DNA of 64,000 bases, from NCBI RefSeq assembly GCF_009760915.1, contig NZ_VIDQ01000012.1:57737-121736 (forward strand), in the 5' to 3' direction. A program made the position numbers and the translations under genes. Below, piece by piece: positions 7,576 through 15,601 of the stretch. Each line of letters starts with the position of its first letter. Position 1 is the stretch's first letter. The DNA comes from Azohydromonas aeria (GTDB lineage Bacteria > Pseudomonadota > Gammaproteobacteria > Burkholderiales > Burkholderiaceae_C). The notes under the pieces are model-generated. The model saw nothing but the letters and a program-made list of their open reading frames with translations, made no database searches and had not been told where the DNA came from.

Positions 7576-9563
7576 GCGCCGACATCGTGCCCCGCCTGCG
7601 CAACACCCTGGGCCTCACGGCGCTTGCGGCCGAGCTGCGCCAGCGCGCGGCCGACGAGATCGAGCGGCTGCGCACCGAGAACGCCTACCTGCGCGAGCGG
7701 CTGGAAGCGTTCTGCGCCGACGCGATGCGCTACCGCTGGCTGCGCGACACGCAAAACGAGACGCACCGCCTCGACCACGCCGACGACAGCATGGACGTGG
7801 TCGGCGCGGTGCAGAACATCTTCGTGTGCGAGGGGCCTGGCATGTGGACCGCACTCAACGACACCGACCTGGATGCGGCAGTGGATGCCGCCATGAAGGC
7901 CGCCGGGATCGTGGTCGGGCCAGAAGTGCCGCAGGCGCCGCCCGCCGACGAGTTCTGCGGCGACAACGCGCAACTCATTGGCTGCATCGACGCGCTGCTG
8001 AGCCTGGACGCCGAGGGCGCGCTGAAGCCGCACGGCATCGGCGGACACGCGCGTGTGCTGCTGGCTGCTGCTGCCGCACGGATTCCTGCGGCGTACCCTC
8101 TGCCCGACGATTTCTACGCAGGCTCCAAGGACTGGCTCAGCGGCGACTACGCCCAGCGCGTGGAGTGGCTGCACATGTCCTATGAGAGCACCAAGGCCGA
8201 GCGCGACACCCTGCTGGCGCAGTTGGGGGCCGTCCAGCCCGACGCCGACCCGACCGCGCCCTGGCTCAGCGAGGCCCACGCGCTGTGCGCGGAGCACGGC
8301 ATCCCGCCGGGTCACATCACCGAGCGGCTGCAAGCGCTGCGCAAGTTGCTGCAGACGCCTCCAGCCCCGGAAGAGGGTGGCAAGGCGCGTCCGCGCTTCG
8401 CGGAGCAGGAGCAGCGGCTGCGGTTCGAGAAGTGGGCCCGGGGCTGGGTCGCGCTGAATCCCACGGAGGCCACCTTGACGCAGTGGGGCAGCCCGCTGAG
8501 TCGCGCGGCATGGACGGGGTGGTGCGGCCGGGCATTCGACAAGGCGCCGCAACCCAAGCTCGACCCGGCCCAGCAGTGGAAGTGCGGCGACGAGTTCCTT
8601 CCCTTCCACCCGCAGGCCTCGCACGTCCCGGCGGACTACCGGGATGGCTGGAATGCGTGCTTCCGCGCGGCGCAGGTCGCCGTGCCGGCACCGATGCGGG
8701 CCGCCGACCTCGTGGCCCAGCTGGAATCGCTCATCGGGCGCTACTGGAACCTGGCCGTGGCCGAAGGGCAGCAGGGGCGCGAGCACGACACGCCCGAAGG
8801 CGATGCCGCACGCACGTGGCTGGAGATCACCGACGCCCTGCGCGAGCTCGCCGCCATGGCCGCACCCGCCGTGCTGCACGGCGGCACGCTGGAGCAGTGG
8901 CAAAAGCTCGCCAGCGATCTCGGCGACGACATGGCCGAGCGCACGAAGCGCGAGGCCGAGGTGGTCAACGCGCTCATGCCGCTGCTGACCGAGGAGGAGA
9001 AGTGTGGCCAATGGGGCGCAAGCGGGCTGCCGGAACTCGCCCGCCGCGCCATGGCGCAGATCGCCGGCTTCCGCGCGATGGCACTGGAGGCAACCGCCCG
9101 CGCGAGCGGCTACACCAGCGCAGCCGAGTTCGTGGCCAGCAACGTGCAAGGCGCGCCGGCGGACAAGGGCCCGTGGCTCATCGAGCGCGTCGAGTACCCG
9201 ATGACGCTGGCCAGCGACGACTTCGAGCACGACGTGACGATCAAGGTCAGTGGCGACTTCGGCAGTGATGAGGCGCGCGAGCGGTATGCCTTGTGGCTGC
9301 TCGAAGCACTCAATGCCGCCGCTCGGCAACGGCGACCGGACCCGGGTGCGACGCTGGAAGACGGCGAACTGCCCAAGCCCATCGGCGCCGCAATCCGTGC
9401 CGTCGTCAAGACCGCCTGCATGCAGCAGGCGTCGCCCAGCGTGAACAACCAGAACGCCCATTGGGCTGCGCGCCTGAACCTTGAGGGTGCGATCTGGGGC
9501 GAGCTGCGCGCCGCGCTGCGCCAGGCGCCGCAGCAGCCCACCAGCCACGACAAGAGCGCCTGA
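7572..9563 (+). CDS. Large mosaic hypothetical protein, 663 aa
   Basis: GTG 7572 overlaps the previous stop. The protein looks assembled from modules seen as separate small phage proteins. These are a coiled coil (DEIERLRTENAYLRERLEAF), the DAMRYRWLRDT segment, a FEKWARGWVALNPTEATL/GWCGRAF segment, and a long helical and beta C-terminal part. There is no signal peptide or membrane helix and no catalytic motif. Function unknown. It is the largest early gene here. Confidence 0.65.
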   Translation: MSADIVPRLRNTLGLTALAAELRQRAADEIERLRTENAYLRERLEAFCADAMRYRWLRDTQNETHRLDHADDSMDVVGAVQNIFVCEGPGMWTALNDTDLDAAVDAAMKAAGIVVGPEVPQAPPADEFCGDNAQLIGCIDALLSLDAEGALKPHGIGGHARVLLAAAAARIPAAYPLPDDFYAGSKDWLSGDYAQRVEWLHMSYESTKAERDTLLAQLGAVQPDADPTAPWLSEAHALCAEHGIPPGHITERLQALRKLLQTPPAPEEGGKARPRFAEQEQRLRFEKWARGWVALNPTEATLTQWGSPLSRAAWTGWCGRAFDKAPQPKLDPAQQWKCGDEFLPFHPQASHVPADYRDGWNACFRAAQVAVPAPMRAADLVAQLESLIGRYWNLAVAEGQQGREHDTPEGDAARTWLEITDALRELAAMAAPAVLHGGTLEQWQKLASDLGDDMAERTKREAEVVNALMPLLTEEEKCGQWGASGLPELARRAMAQIAGFRAMALEATARASGYTSAAEFVASNVQGAPADKGPWLIERVEYPMTLASDDFEHDVTIKVSGDFGSDEARERYALWLLEALNAAARQRRPDPGATLEDGELPKPIGAAIRAVVKTACMQQASPSVNNQNAHWAARLNLEGAIWGELRAALRQAPQQPTSHDKSA

Positions 9564-9588
9564 GCGCGCATCAGAAAGGACCTCCCCC

Positions 9589-10059
9589 ATGGACTTCTTC
9601 CTCGGCCTGGTCACGGGCTACATGCTCAACTGGGCTGCGCTGGCGGTGCTGCTCCTGCTGGCCATCTTCTTCGAGGCGCTTGAATGCACCGGCACGGCGC
9701 TGCTGGTCACAGCCTTCACCGCCTTCGTGGCCTACCTCTTCTTCGGCGTGCCGCTGCGCATCGTGCTCTACGGCGCGCTGGCCTACGCCGCGGTCGGCGT
9801 GCTGTGGAGCATCTGGCGATACCGGCGCTACGTGCATGAGCGGGTTGCGCTGATTCCCGACGCCAAGGATCACAGCTACCTGGCGCCCAAGAACCAGACC
9901 AGGCGCATCGTGCACTGGATGGTGGTGTGGCCTGTGAGCATGGCCAGCAGCGTCGTCGGCGACGTGCTGGTGCTGGCCAAGACGGTGGTCACGAAGTGGC
10001 TGCGCGGCATCTACGAGGCGATCTACCAGGGGGCCGTGTCGTCGGCCCGCAAGCCGTGA
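9589..10059 (+). CDS. Membrane protein, about three helices
   Basis: 156 residues from ATG 9589, with AGAAAGGA upstream. Three hydrophobic stretches lie at residues about 13-27, 33-50 and 53-72 (LAVLLLLAIFFEAL, ALLVTAFTAFVAYLFF, IVLYGALAYAAVGVLWSIW). A soluble tail with a further weakly hydrophobic helix follows. It is probably an inner-membrane protein. Its role could lie in superinfection exclusion or lysis timing, but nothing in the sequence decides this. Confidence 0.55.
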   Translation: MDFFLGLVTGYMLNWAALAVLLLLAIFFEALECTGTALLVTAFTAFVAYLFFGVPLRIVLYGALAYAAVGVLWSIWRYRRYVHERVALIPDAKDHSYLAPKNQTRRIVHWMVVWPVSMASSVVGDVLVLAKTVVTKWLRGIYEAIYQGAVSSARKP

Positions 10060-10256
10060 GCCGCACCCTCTACGTCTTCACGCCCTCGCTGCTGGCGCTG
10101 CTCGCCCTGGGCCTTGTCGTCGCCGGCGCCACTGCAGCGGCCATCGTGATGCTGCTGGCCAATCCCTTCGTGCCGTCCTGTCCGACAGATGCCGGACTGG
10201 CTGAGCAGCACCGCGCGGTGCTTGTTGCCGCTGCAAATTCCCAGGAGAACCCTTGA
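10056..10256 (+). CDS. Small membrane protein, 66 aa
   Basis: GTG 10056 overlaps the previous TGA. A long hydrophobic segment (LLALLALGLVVAGATAAAIVMLLA, residues about 10-33) is followed by a short polar tail containing PSCPTDAG. It resembles a signal-anchored or lipoprotein-like phage peptide but has no clear lipobox. Function unknown. Confidence 0.55.
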   Translation: MSRTLYVFTPSLLALLALGLVVAGATAAAIVMLLANPFVPSCPTDAGLAEQHRAVLVAAANSQENP

Positions 10257-10492
10257 GCGAGTTCCGCACCTTGAAGCCCCGCGCCGCGCGCCCCGGCGAG
10301 GTGTCCGAACACTTCCCGCCCGACGTGCGCAGCCGGCTCATCGACGCCGCGGCCGTGGACTGCGATGTCCGCCGCAGCCACCAGGTCTGTGAAGCGGAGG
10401 CCTGGGCGCAGCGCTGCTACCCGGAACTGTTCCGCAGCCCATCCGACCCGCTGCCGCCGCTCCTGCGCCGGCCGTGGCCGAAGGCGGCCTGA
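10253..10492 (+). CDS. Hypothetical phage protein, 79 aa
   Basis: TTG 10253 is preceded by AGGAG (CCCAGGAGAACCC) and overlaps the upstream stop, so the rare start is credible. It is soluble, with Pro/Arg-rich ends and a cysteine-containing middle (DCDVRRSHQVCEAEAW). Function unknown. Confidence 0.5.
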   Translation: MSEFRTLKPRAARPGEVSEHFPPDVRSRLIDAAAVDCDVRRSHQVCEAEAWAQRCYPELFRSPSDPLPPLLRRPWPKAA

Positions 10493-10508
10493 AGCGAAGG
10501 AGCAAGCC

Positions 10509-11174
10509 ATGGAATGGTCCTACTTCCTTCCCGTGCTGGTGTTCCTTGCCACGGCGCTGGCGCTGTGGGTCATCGGCGCCTTTGTCGGACGCCGCCGCGA
10601 CCCGGCGCCGCCAGGCGACCCGGTGTGGGGGCATTCGTCCTGGCTCGACACGCAACCGATGGAGCCCGCGCGCCGCGAGCCGCCGGCCAGCAGCATCCAC
10701 CCGCTGCCGCGCGTGGTCGGCCGCCACGACAGCGCGGCGTCGCTGGCGCGCAGGACCGTAGCACCGCAGGCGCCGCCCATGCCGGCCGCCAAGGGTTGCG
10801 CCGCCGGCTCCAGATGCTGCGGCGGCTGCTCGACGCCCAAGCGCGCCACGGTGCAGGCGCCGCCGCGGCGCAATCCGGGCGAGCCACCCAAGCCGGCCGC
10901 CAGCGCCAGCCGGGCGAGGGATGCGGACGCAGCCGGCGACTACGGCAGCGCACGCGGCCTGGTGGAGTTCGGCGAGGCTCCGGCACCCGCGCCAGCGGTC
11001 GCCACCTTCGCCAGCAGCATGGGCGGAACCTTCGGCGGTGGTGGCGCATCGAGCCGGTGGGAGTCACCGGGCGACGCCTGCTCCAGCCGCTACGACAGCG
11101 GCAGCAGCTGGTCGTCGAGCGACAGCAGTTCGAGCAGCAGCGACAGCGGTTCGTCGTCTTGCAGCAGTGATTGA
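10509..11174 (+). CDS. Membrane-anchored protein with Ser-rich tail
   Basis: 221 residues from ATG 10509 (CGAAGGAG upstream). One N-terminal transmembrane helix (FLPVLVFLATALALWVIGAFVG) is followed by a long Pro/Ala-rich region with a GCAAGSRCCGGC cysteine cluster. The end is a repetitive Ser/Asp tail (WSSSDSSSSSSDSGSSS). Tails of this type recur in small phage membrane proteins of unknown role. The tail-coding bases 11097-11170 form a short AGC/TCG repeat. Confidence 0.55.
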   Translation: MEWSYFLPVLVFLATALALWVIGAFVGRRRDPAPPGDPVWGHSSWLDTQPMEPARREPPASSIHPLPRVVGRHDSAASLARRTVAPQAPPMPAAKGCAAGSRCCGGCSTPKRATVQAPPRRNPGEPPKPAASASRARDADAAGDYGSARGLVEFGEAPAPAPAVATFASSMGGTFGGGGASSRWESPGDACSSRYDSGSSWSSSDSSSSSSDSGSSSCSSD

Positions 11175-11184
11175 GAAGGAAACC

Positions 11185-11559
11185 ATGAAAGTCCTGATCG
11201 ACGGCGTCCAGTACGCCCCCATTCCCGAGCCGCAGACCGACAAGGGGCTTCTGGCCGCGCTGGATGTTCGCTTCGACAGCGATGCCGGCGAAGGCATTAC
11301 CGTGCGCGACTACCTGCGCCGGCTACTGGAAACCCTGTGGGACGAGGGCGAGTGCTTCAGCGGCAAACGGCCGTTCGGCAACAGCGGCTGGGAATGGGAT
11401 CTCTTCCACCCGCTGGCTGTGGCCGGCTTCATCCCGGGCACGGTGCAAGACGGCGCCATCATCGACCTTGACGACAAGCAGAGGCGCGAAGCCATCGCCT
11501 TCGTCCGCCGGCTCATCGTGGCTGCGTTCCATGGCGTGCAGGAGGGCGAGGCGCGATGA
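11185..11559 (+). CDS. Hypothetical phage protein, 124 aa
   Basis: ATG 11185 with GAAGGAAACC upstream. The N-terminus MKVLIDGVQYAPIPEPQTDKGLLAAL and the conserved-looking LLETLWDEGECFSGKRPFGNSGW identify a recurrent phage protein family with no known function. The stop overlaps the next gene (ATGA). Confidence 0.65.
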   Translation: MKVLIDGVQYAPIPEPQTDKGLLAALDVRFDSDAGEGITVRDYLRRLLETLWDEGECFSGKRPFGNSGWEWDLFHPLAVAGFIPGTVQDGAIIDLDDKQRREAIAFVRRLIVAAFHGVQEGEAR

Positions 11560-12053
11560 CCAGACTTGTGTTTCTGGACCTGGACGGAGTGGTTAACAGT
11601 ACCCGCACGCAAGTCGCCTTCGGCGGCTACCCGCAAGAGCTTCACCACCCGCAGTGGGACGAGGTCTCGCTGGCGCTGCTGCGCCGCTTGAGCCACAGCG
11701 CCGGCATCCAGTTCGTTCTGTCCTCGGCCTGGCGCAACTTCTGCGACTTCAAGGACGCGGCCAAGGCGCTCGATCTGCCCATCATCGACCGCACGCCGAG
11801 CCTGTGCGGCTGCCGCGGCGACGAGATCGCACACTGGCTTGCCGAGCACCCCGAGGTCGAAGCCTGGGCCATCCTGGACGACACGCCGGACATGCTTGAA
11901 GAACAGCAGTCCCGCTTCGTGCAGACGAACCCGGAAGAGGGGTTGTCCTGGGCCAACTTCGTGCGGCTGTGTGACCTGTTCGGCGAGAGCCCGTTTGCCG
12001 GCGAGGCGCGGCGGCGGGAGTGGCGCACCGAGAAGCTGGCCTGGGAGCGGTGA
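11556..12053 (+). CDS. HAD-family phosphatase-like protein (RNA-repair-associated type)
   Basis: 165 residues. FLDLDGVVNS (residues 5-14) is HAD motif I with both aspartates, FVLSSAWR (residues about 53-60) fits motif II (Ser/Thr), and AILDDTPD (residues about 106-113) fits motif IV. The layout matches the small HAD domain found in Swiss-army-knife RNA-repair proteins (PF18143-like). Its likely role is a nucleotide or RNA end phosphatase, possibly protecting against host tRNA or RNA damage. It is coupled to both neighbours. Confidence 0.65.
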   Translation: MTRLVFLDLDGVVNSTRTQVAFGGYPQELHHPQWDEVSLALLRRLSHSAGIQFVLSSAWRNFCDFKDAAKALDLPIIDRTPSLCGCRGDEIAHWLAEHPEVEAWAILDDTPDMLEEQQSRFVQTNPEEGLSWANFVRLCDLFGESPFAGEARRREWRTEKLAWER

Positions 12054-12259
12054 TGACACCCATCAAGTTCACCCGCTACGCACCCCACATGCCCGACCCG
12101 TGGATGGTGGCCGAGCAGATCGTGCGCTGGCACCGCACCCAAGACTCCAGCCGCACGACGCTGATCCTGGCCAACGGGCAGGAGGTCTGGGTCGCTGAAA
12201 CGCCCGAGCAGGTCGCCGAGGCGATCCGCAAGGCGCAGGAGGGCCGAGCATGCGCCTGA
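12053..12259 (+). CDS. Hypothetical phage protein, 68 aa
   Basis: The ATG overlaps the previous TGA. Features: MVAEQIVRWHRTQDSSRTTLILANGQEVWV and a helical end. This looks like a small alpha/beta protein (TLILANGQEVWV strand pair). Function unknown. Confidence 0.55.
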   Translation: MTPIKFTRYAPHMPDPWMVAEQIVRWHRTQDSSRTTLILANGQEVWVAETPEQVAEAIRKAQEGRACA

Positions 12260-12528
12260 GCGTCGATCCCGAAGACCCCGACTTCCTCGATGGCTGCAAT
12301 CACATGGGCGTGCGCGTGTTCCTCGACGGCACGGAGCGCAGCGAGGTCGTCACCGCGGACGAGGAGCGGGGATTGTTGGTCCGCTACGTCACCGACGAGC
12401 GCGGCAAGCTGGTGTTGAACGCGGCCCGGACCGAGCCATTGCGCGAGACGCTGCACGGGGCCGTGGCCATTGAGGCGCCGCACTTCCTGCGTGCGATCCA
12501 GGCTGAAAAGGAAGGGGCTGGCCAGTGA
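12250..12528 (+). CDS. Hypothetical phage protein, 92 aa
   Basis: ATG 12250 (GCAGGAGGG upstream) overlaps the previous gene by 10 bases. It contains a beta-rich region (MGVRVFLDGTERSEVVTADEERGLLVRYV) common in phage proteins of unknown role. Confidence 0.6.
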   Translation: MRLSVDPEDPDFLDGCNHMGVRVFLDGTERSEVVTADEERGLLVRYVTDERGKLVLNAARTEPLRETLHGAVAIEAPHFLRAIQAEKEGAGQ

Positions 12529-12755
12529 ACACGGTTGCGGACATGAAAGCCCGCGCGCAACGCCACCTGGACGGCTGCCGCGTGAATACCGACCGCATGG
12601 CCATGGACGTGCTCGCGCTGGCCGACCTGGCGGAGCGGCTGCAGCAGCAACTCCACGAGCAGCGCCAGCCGGCGCAGGCCGCCGCGCGCGCGAGCGGGCC
12701 GATGGCTGGCGCCATTGATGACATCCTGGCCGGCGCCTTCGGCAAGCAGGGCTGA
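12525..12755 (+). CDS. Hypothetical helical protein, 76 aa
   Basis: GTG 12525 (ATGAACACG-like context, GTGA overlap). The sequence is helical with a possible coiled coil (LADLAERLQQQLHEQRQPAQAA) and a flexible C-terminus. Function unknown. Confidence 0.5.
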   Translation: MNTVADMKARAQRHLDGCRVNTDRMAMDVLALADLAERLQQQLHEQRQPAQAAARASGPMAGAIDDILAGAFGKQG

Positions 12756-12757
12756 CC

Positions 12758-12982
12758 GTGGCCGCCGCACCGAAGCCCATCGCCGTGCAGCAGCTGCGCG
12801 AAGCCCGCGCCGCGCTGGAGCAGCGGCTGACCACCGCCATCCAGCGCCAGCTTCTGGACTTCGAGGCCGCAACCGGACTGCAGCCGGTTGCCATCGAGGT
12901 CCGCATGCTCGCCGTTGCCTTCTTGAGTGATTCCCGCCCGCGGCATGTGCTGGACGGCGTGCGGGTGACCCTGGACATCTGA
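12758..12982 (+). CDS. Hypothetical phage protein, 74 aa
   Basis: GTG 12758. A helix (LREARAALEQRLTTAIQRQLLDFEAATG) is followed by a beta hairpin (PVAIEVRMLAV...HVLDGVRVTLDI). It is similar in type to the small replication-region proteins of Burkholderiales phages. Function unknown. Confidence 0.55.
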   Translation: MAAAPKPIAVQQLREARAALEQRLTTAIQRQLLDFEAATGLQPVAIEVRMLAVAFLSDSRPRHVLDGVRVTLDI

Positions 12983-12999
12983 AACCACCGGAGTAGTAC

Positions 13000-13965
13000 G
13001 TGACGGACGAAAAACCCAGCATCCGCGAGCAGTACGTCGTCGCGATGAACTCCACGCACCTGGAAGCGCACGCGGAGCGACTTCGCGCGGTGGACCGCTT
13101 CATCGTGGCCGGCTGGGTCGCCGGCGGCGCGGTGGAGCGCCAGCGCCTGCGCCGAGTCGAGCAGCGGCGCCGGCTGCAGGGGCTGCCGCCGATCCCTGCG
13201 CTTGAGATCCCCGTGCCGGGCGCTGTCGCACCGGCGCGCATCACCGAACTCGGCCCGCTGCTGCTGCGTCTGGCGCAGGAGTGGGACAGCGTCAAGGCGC
13301 AGCACGCGCTGTCGCTGCGCTGGCAGGAGGCCCGCGAGGTCGCCATCCGCGAGACGGCGCGGGACCTGGCGCGCGAGCAGCAGGCGCTGGCCAAGGCGCC
13401 GGGGCGCGATGCGTCGCGAGCCGTCGAGCTCGCCGAATCCCTGCGGCGCCAGCAGCGCGAGGCACACGGCACCGCCGTGAGCGAGCAGGCCATGATGCTG
13501 ACGAAGCTGCGGACCTTGCCCGCGGCACGAGAGGCGCTGGGGCGCTGGGCGCTGGCGCAGGCGTCGAAATGGCCGGTGCAGGGGTTACCGCACCACGCGC
13601 GGCCGGCGCAGGTCCGCGAGGCCATGGCGGCGAACCCGCTGCCGAACGATGACGGCGTCATGGCCATCGTCGGGCGCGTGCTCAAGGCGTGGCTTTCACC
13701 GCGGTGCGCGGCCTGCGGCGGCACTGGCCTGGTCTTTCAGCACGCCAGCGGCAAGAAGGCCAAGCGCACCGAGGCTGAGGCGGGCTATGGGCACCTCACG
13801 CAATGCTCGTGCGGCGCCTGCAAGGGAACTGGCCTGGTGCGCGAGTCGCTGGGCGAGACGGATTCCGAGCGGCGCTTTGCGCACCACCTGCTGGACCGTA
13901 TGGGCGAGATGCTGACCGAGGTCGAGCGGGCGATGCGGGACTTTCTGCGGGGGCGCGAGGCGTAG
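13000..13965 (+). CDS. Protein with two CxxCxGxG zinc knuckles (possible late regulator)
   Basis: 321 residues from GTG 13000 (CCGGAG upstream). The N-terminal 220 residues are helical and Arg-rich. The C-terminal CAACGGTGLVFQ and CGACKGTGLV segments (residues about 238-247 and 275-284) are DnaJ-type zinc knuckles that would bind one zinc. Phage antitermination (Q-like) proteins also carry such knuckles and sit at the end of early operons, as this gene does. A DNA- or RNA-binding late regulator is therefore plausible but not proven. No clear terminator separates it from the convergent gene. Confidence 0.55.
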   Translation: MTDEKPSIREQYVVAMNSTHLEAHAERLRAVDRFIVAGWVAGGAVERQRLRRVEQRRRLQGLPPIPALEIPVPGAVAPARITELGPLLLRLAQEWDSVKAQHALSLRWQEAREVAIRETARDLAREQQALAKAPGRDASRAVELAESLRRQQREAHGTAVSEQAMMLTKLRTLPAAREALGRWALAQASKWPVQGLPHHARPAQVREAMAANPLPNDDGVMAIVGRVLKAWLSPRCAACGGTGLVFQHASGKKAKRTEAEAGYGHLTQCSCGACKGTGLVRESLGETDSERRFAHHLLDRMGEMLTEVERAMRDFLRGREA

Positions 13966-13989
13966 CGGCTCGGAATCGCCCGGAAGGGG

Positions 13990-14184
13990 TCAAGCCGGCC
14001 GCTCGGCGATCCAGTGCGTGCCCTCGCCGAACTCTGCGCAGCACATCGCCACCTGGCGCTCGAAGCTCGCGAGCACGGCGTCGGTCTTCAGGCGCCAGGG
14101 GCAGCCGCCGGCCAGGCCGTTCAGGCGCCACTCGATCCGAATTTCCACCGCCGCGGCGCCGTCGGTTTCGGGCTGGTCGCTCAT
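13990..14184 (-). CDS. Last gene of the leftward operon, 64 aa
   Basis: ATG at 14184 with GAGGATTTACGCC upstream; an upstream in-frame start at 14289 would run through the linker and is rejected. The product is small and acidic at the N-terminus (SDQPETDGAAAVEIRIEWRLNG) and contains FERQVAMCCAEFGEGTHWIAE. Its stop is followed by the CCCCTTCC linker. Function unknown; it is the gene next after the AcrVA2-like gene. Confidence 0.6.
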   Translation of the reverse strand: MSDQPETDGAAAVEIRIEWRLNGLAGGCPWRLKTDAVLASFERQVAMCCAEFGEGTHWIAERPA

Positions 14185-14205
14185 GGCGTAAATCCTCTGG
14201 AAGGG

Positions 14206-14261
14206 GTGCTGTGCAACTAAGCTTGAACTGATCTGCGCGTCTTGTGCAAATAGCCTTGAAC
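14206..14261. repeat. Pair of imperfect 23-bp direct repeats
   Basis: 14206-14228 and 14239-14261 match at 18 of 23 positions (GTGCTGTGCAACTA and GTCTTGTGCAAATA, each ending CTTGAAC), separated by 10 bases. They lie between the AcrVA2-like gene and the 64-aa gene. They could be binding sites or a duplicated linker remnant. No promoter hexamers at good spacing are evident. Confidence 0.55.
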
Positions 14262-14285
14262 GGGTGCCAAACCGCCGGAAGGGGG

Positions 14286-15596
14286 TCAAGCCTCGCCGGC
14301 CACGCGCCGGATGACCGTCGGCAGCTTCGCCGGGTCCTCGATGTTCACGGGGATCGGTGGCAGCCAGTTCAGCTTGAAGCGCCGCGGCCCGGTTCTCGGG
14401 CCGGTCCAGACGCCGTGCCAGTGCGCCGCTCGCACGTGTGGTCGCATCGGCGCCCGGCTGCCGTCGATGGTGATTTCAGGCTCGCGGCGCGCTGCATGCG
14501 CTGCCCGGATCGCGCCACCGATGCGCACCGCCACGTCCCACTCGCGCGGCTTCTGTGGCGGAAAGAGGCGCGGCCCCCGCTTGGTCTTCACCGGCTCCGG
14601 CCGCTGCGGCATCTCGCCGCCCAAGTCCGGCGCGTCGGTGCACAGGTACAACGTGAGCGACAGGATCGGCATGACCTGGCGCATGACGCGCGCCAGCGCC
14701 TCGGGCGGCAGGGTGTAGCCGGGGTCCAACTGGCGCACCGCGCGCTCGACGCACTCCGGCAACGACCACGGGCCCAGCGCGATGGCGACCGAGTCCAGGG
14801 TGTCGCGGGCCAGGAACGTGATGAGCAGGTGGGGATGGGTGTCGGGCTGCCCCGGCGCATGGCCTGGATCGAGGCCGACGAAAGCGCCCGTGAGCGGGTC
14901 CGGCGCACCCTGGCCGACATCCATGCCCGGCGTCTCGATGAAGACGCACCACTCCGGCAGCCGGGTCAGCACGTTGTGCGGGATGTCGCCCCTGACCTCG
15001 GTGTCGATGAGCGCCCGGTACACGTCGGGGTCGAAGCGGTAGACGCCCTGCGACGGCCGCCAGGCGCCCAGCAGCGTCAGCATCGTGGCCTGGTTGACGG
15101 CATCCGCCGCGCTGATGCCGCGAGCGCGCAACTCGGCTTCGATCTCGTGCAGCACGAGATGCGACGGGATGAAGCACCACGCGGGCCAGATGGCCTCGCG
15201 CGTGGTCTTCGGGATCTCGCCGCGGCGCGCGCGCACCACGTCGAGCCGCCTCCACAGGTCCGGGTGCGCCATCTCCACGCCCTTGAGCGCGGCGCGGGCC
15301 TGCATCGCCGCGGCGATGGCCGGGCGGCCAATGTCGCTGCGCACCTCCAGGCCGATCGCCTCGCACACCGCATCCGGCGCACCGCCGGCCTCGCGGTGCA
15401 GGCGATACCAGCGCTCCATCACGTCGCCGGCATCAACCTGCGCGAGGTCAAGGCCGTTGCCTTGCGCGAATGCCTGCAGCGGCGCGACGTTGAAGCTGAT
15501 GTCCAAGCTCACCGGGTCGCGCTTGATCGCGAGGTCTGCGAAGCGAAGGCCGGGCACGAGGCGAAGCCGGGAAAGGGGGTCGGGGGCGAAGGGCAT
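14286..15596 (-). CDS. acrVA2: AcrVA2-family anti-CRISPR protein homologue
   Basis: 436 residues from ATG 15596, 5 bases after the previous stop. From memory of Moraxella bovoculi AcrVA2 (about 322 aa), several blocks correspond in order: LGAWRPSQGVYRFD (176-189; AcrVA2 has YGAWRNTLGIYQLD), LPEWCVFI (213-220; LPDWCVYV), VRIGGAIR (357-364), RPHVRAAHWHGVW (385-397; RPHIRRGHWHGYW) and NWLPPIPVN (410-418; RWQPAVFVN). AcrVA2 lowers Cas12a production, reportedly by acting on the cas12a mRNA during translation. This protein has about 110 extra N-terminal residues. A linker-like CCCCCTTTCC lies inside codons 5-9, so a later start is possible. Homologues occur where no Cas12a is known, so the target here is open. 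Confidence 0.8.
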   Translation of the reverse strand: MPFAPDPLSRLRLVPGLRFADLAIKRDPVSLDISFNVAPLQAFAQGNGLDLAQVDAGDVMERWYRLHREAGGAPDAVCEAIGLEVRSDIGRPAIAAAMQARAALKGVEMAHPDLWRRLDVVRARRGEIPKTTREAIWPAWCFIPSHLVLHEIEAELRARGISAADAVNQATMLTLLGAWRPSQGVYRFDPDVYRALIDTEVRGDIPHNVLTRLPEWCVFIETPGMDVGQGAPDPLTGAFVGLDPGHAPGQPDTHPHLLITFLARDTLDSVAIALGPWSLPECVERAVRQLDPGYTLPPEALARVMRQVMPILSLTLYLCTDAPDLGGEMPQRPEPVKTKRGPRLFPPQKPREWDVAVRIGGAIRAAHAARREPEITIDGSRAPMRPHVRAAHWHGVWTGPRTGPRRFKLNWLPPIPVNIEDPAKLPTVIRRVAGEA

Positions 15597-15601
15597 GAGC
15601 G

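Noticed and set aside
7251..9614. 787-residue minus-strand open frame
   Set aside because: Shadow of the 663-aa + strand gene; composition is that of an antisense GC-rich frame.
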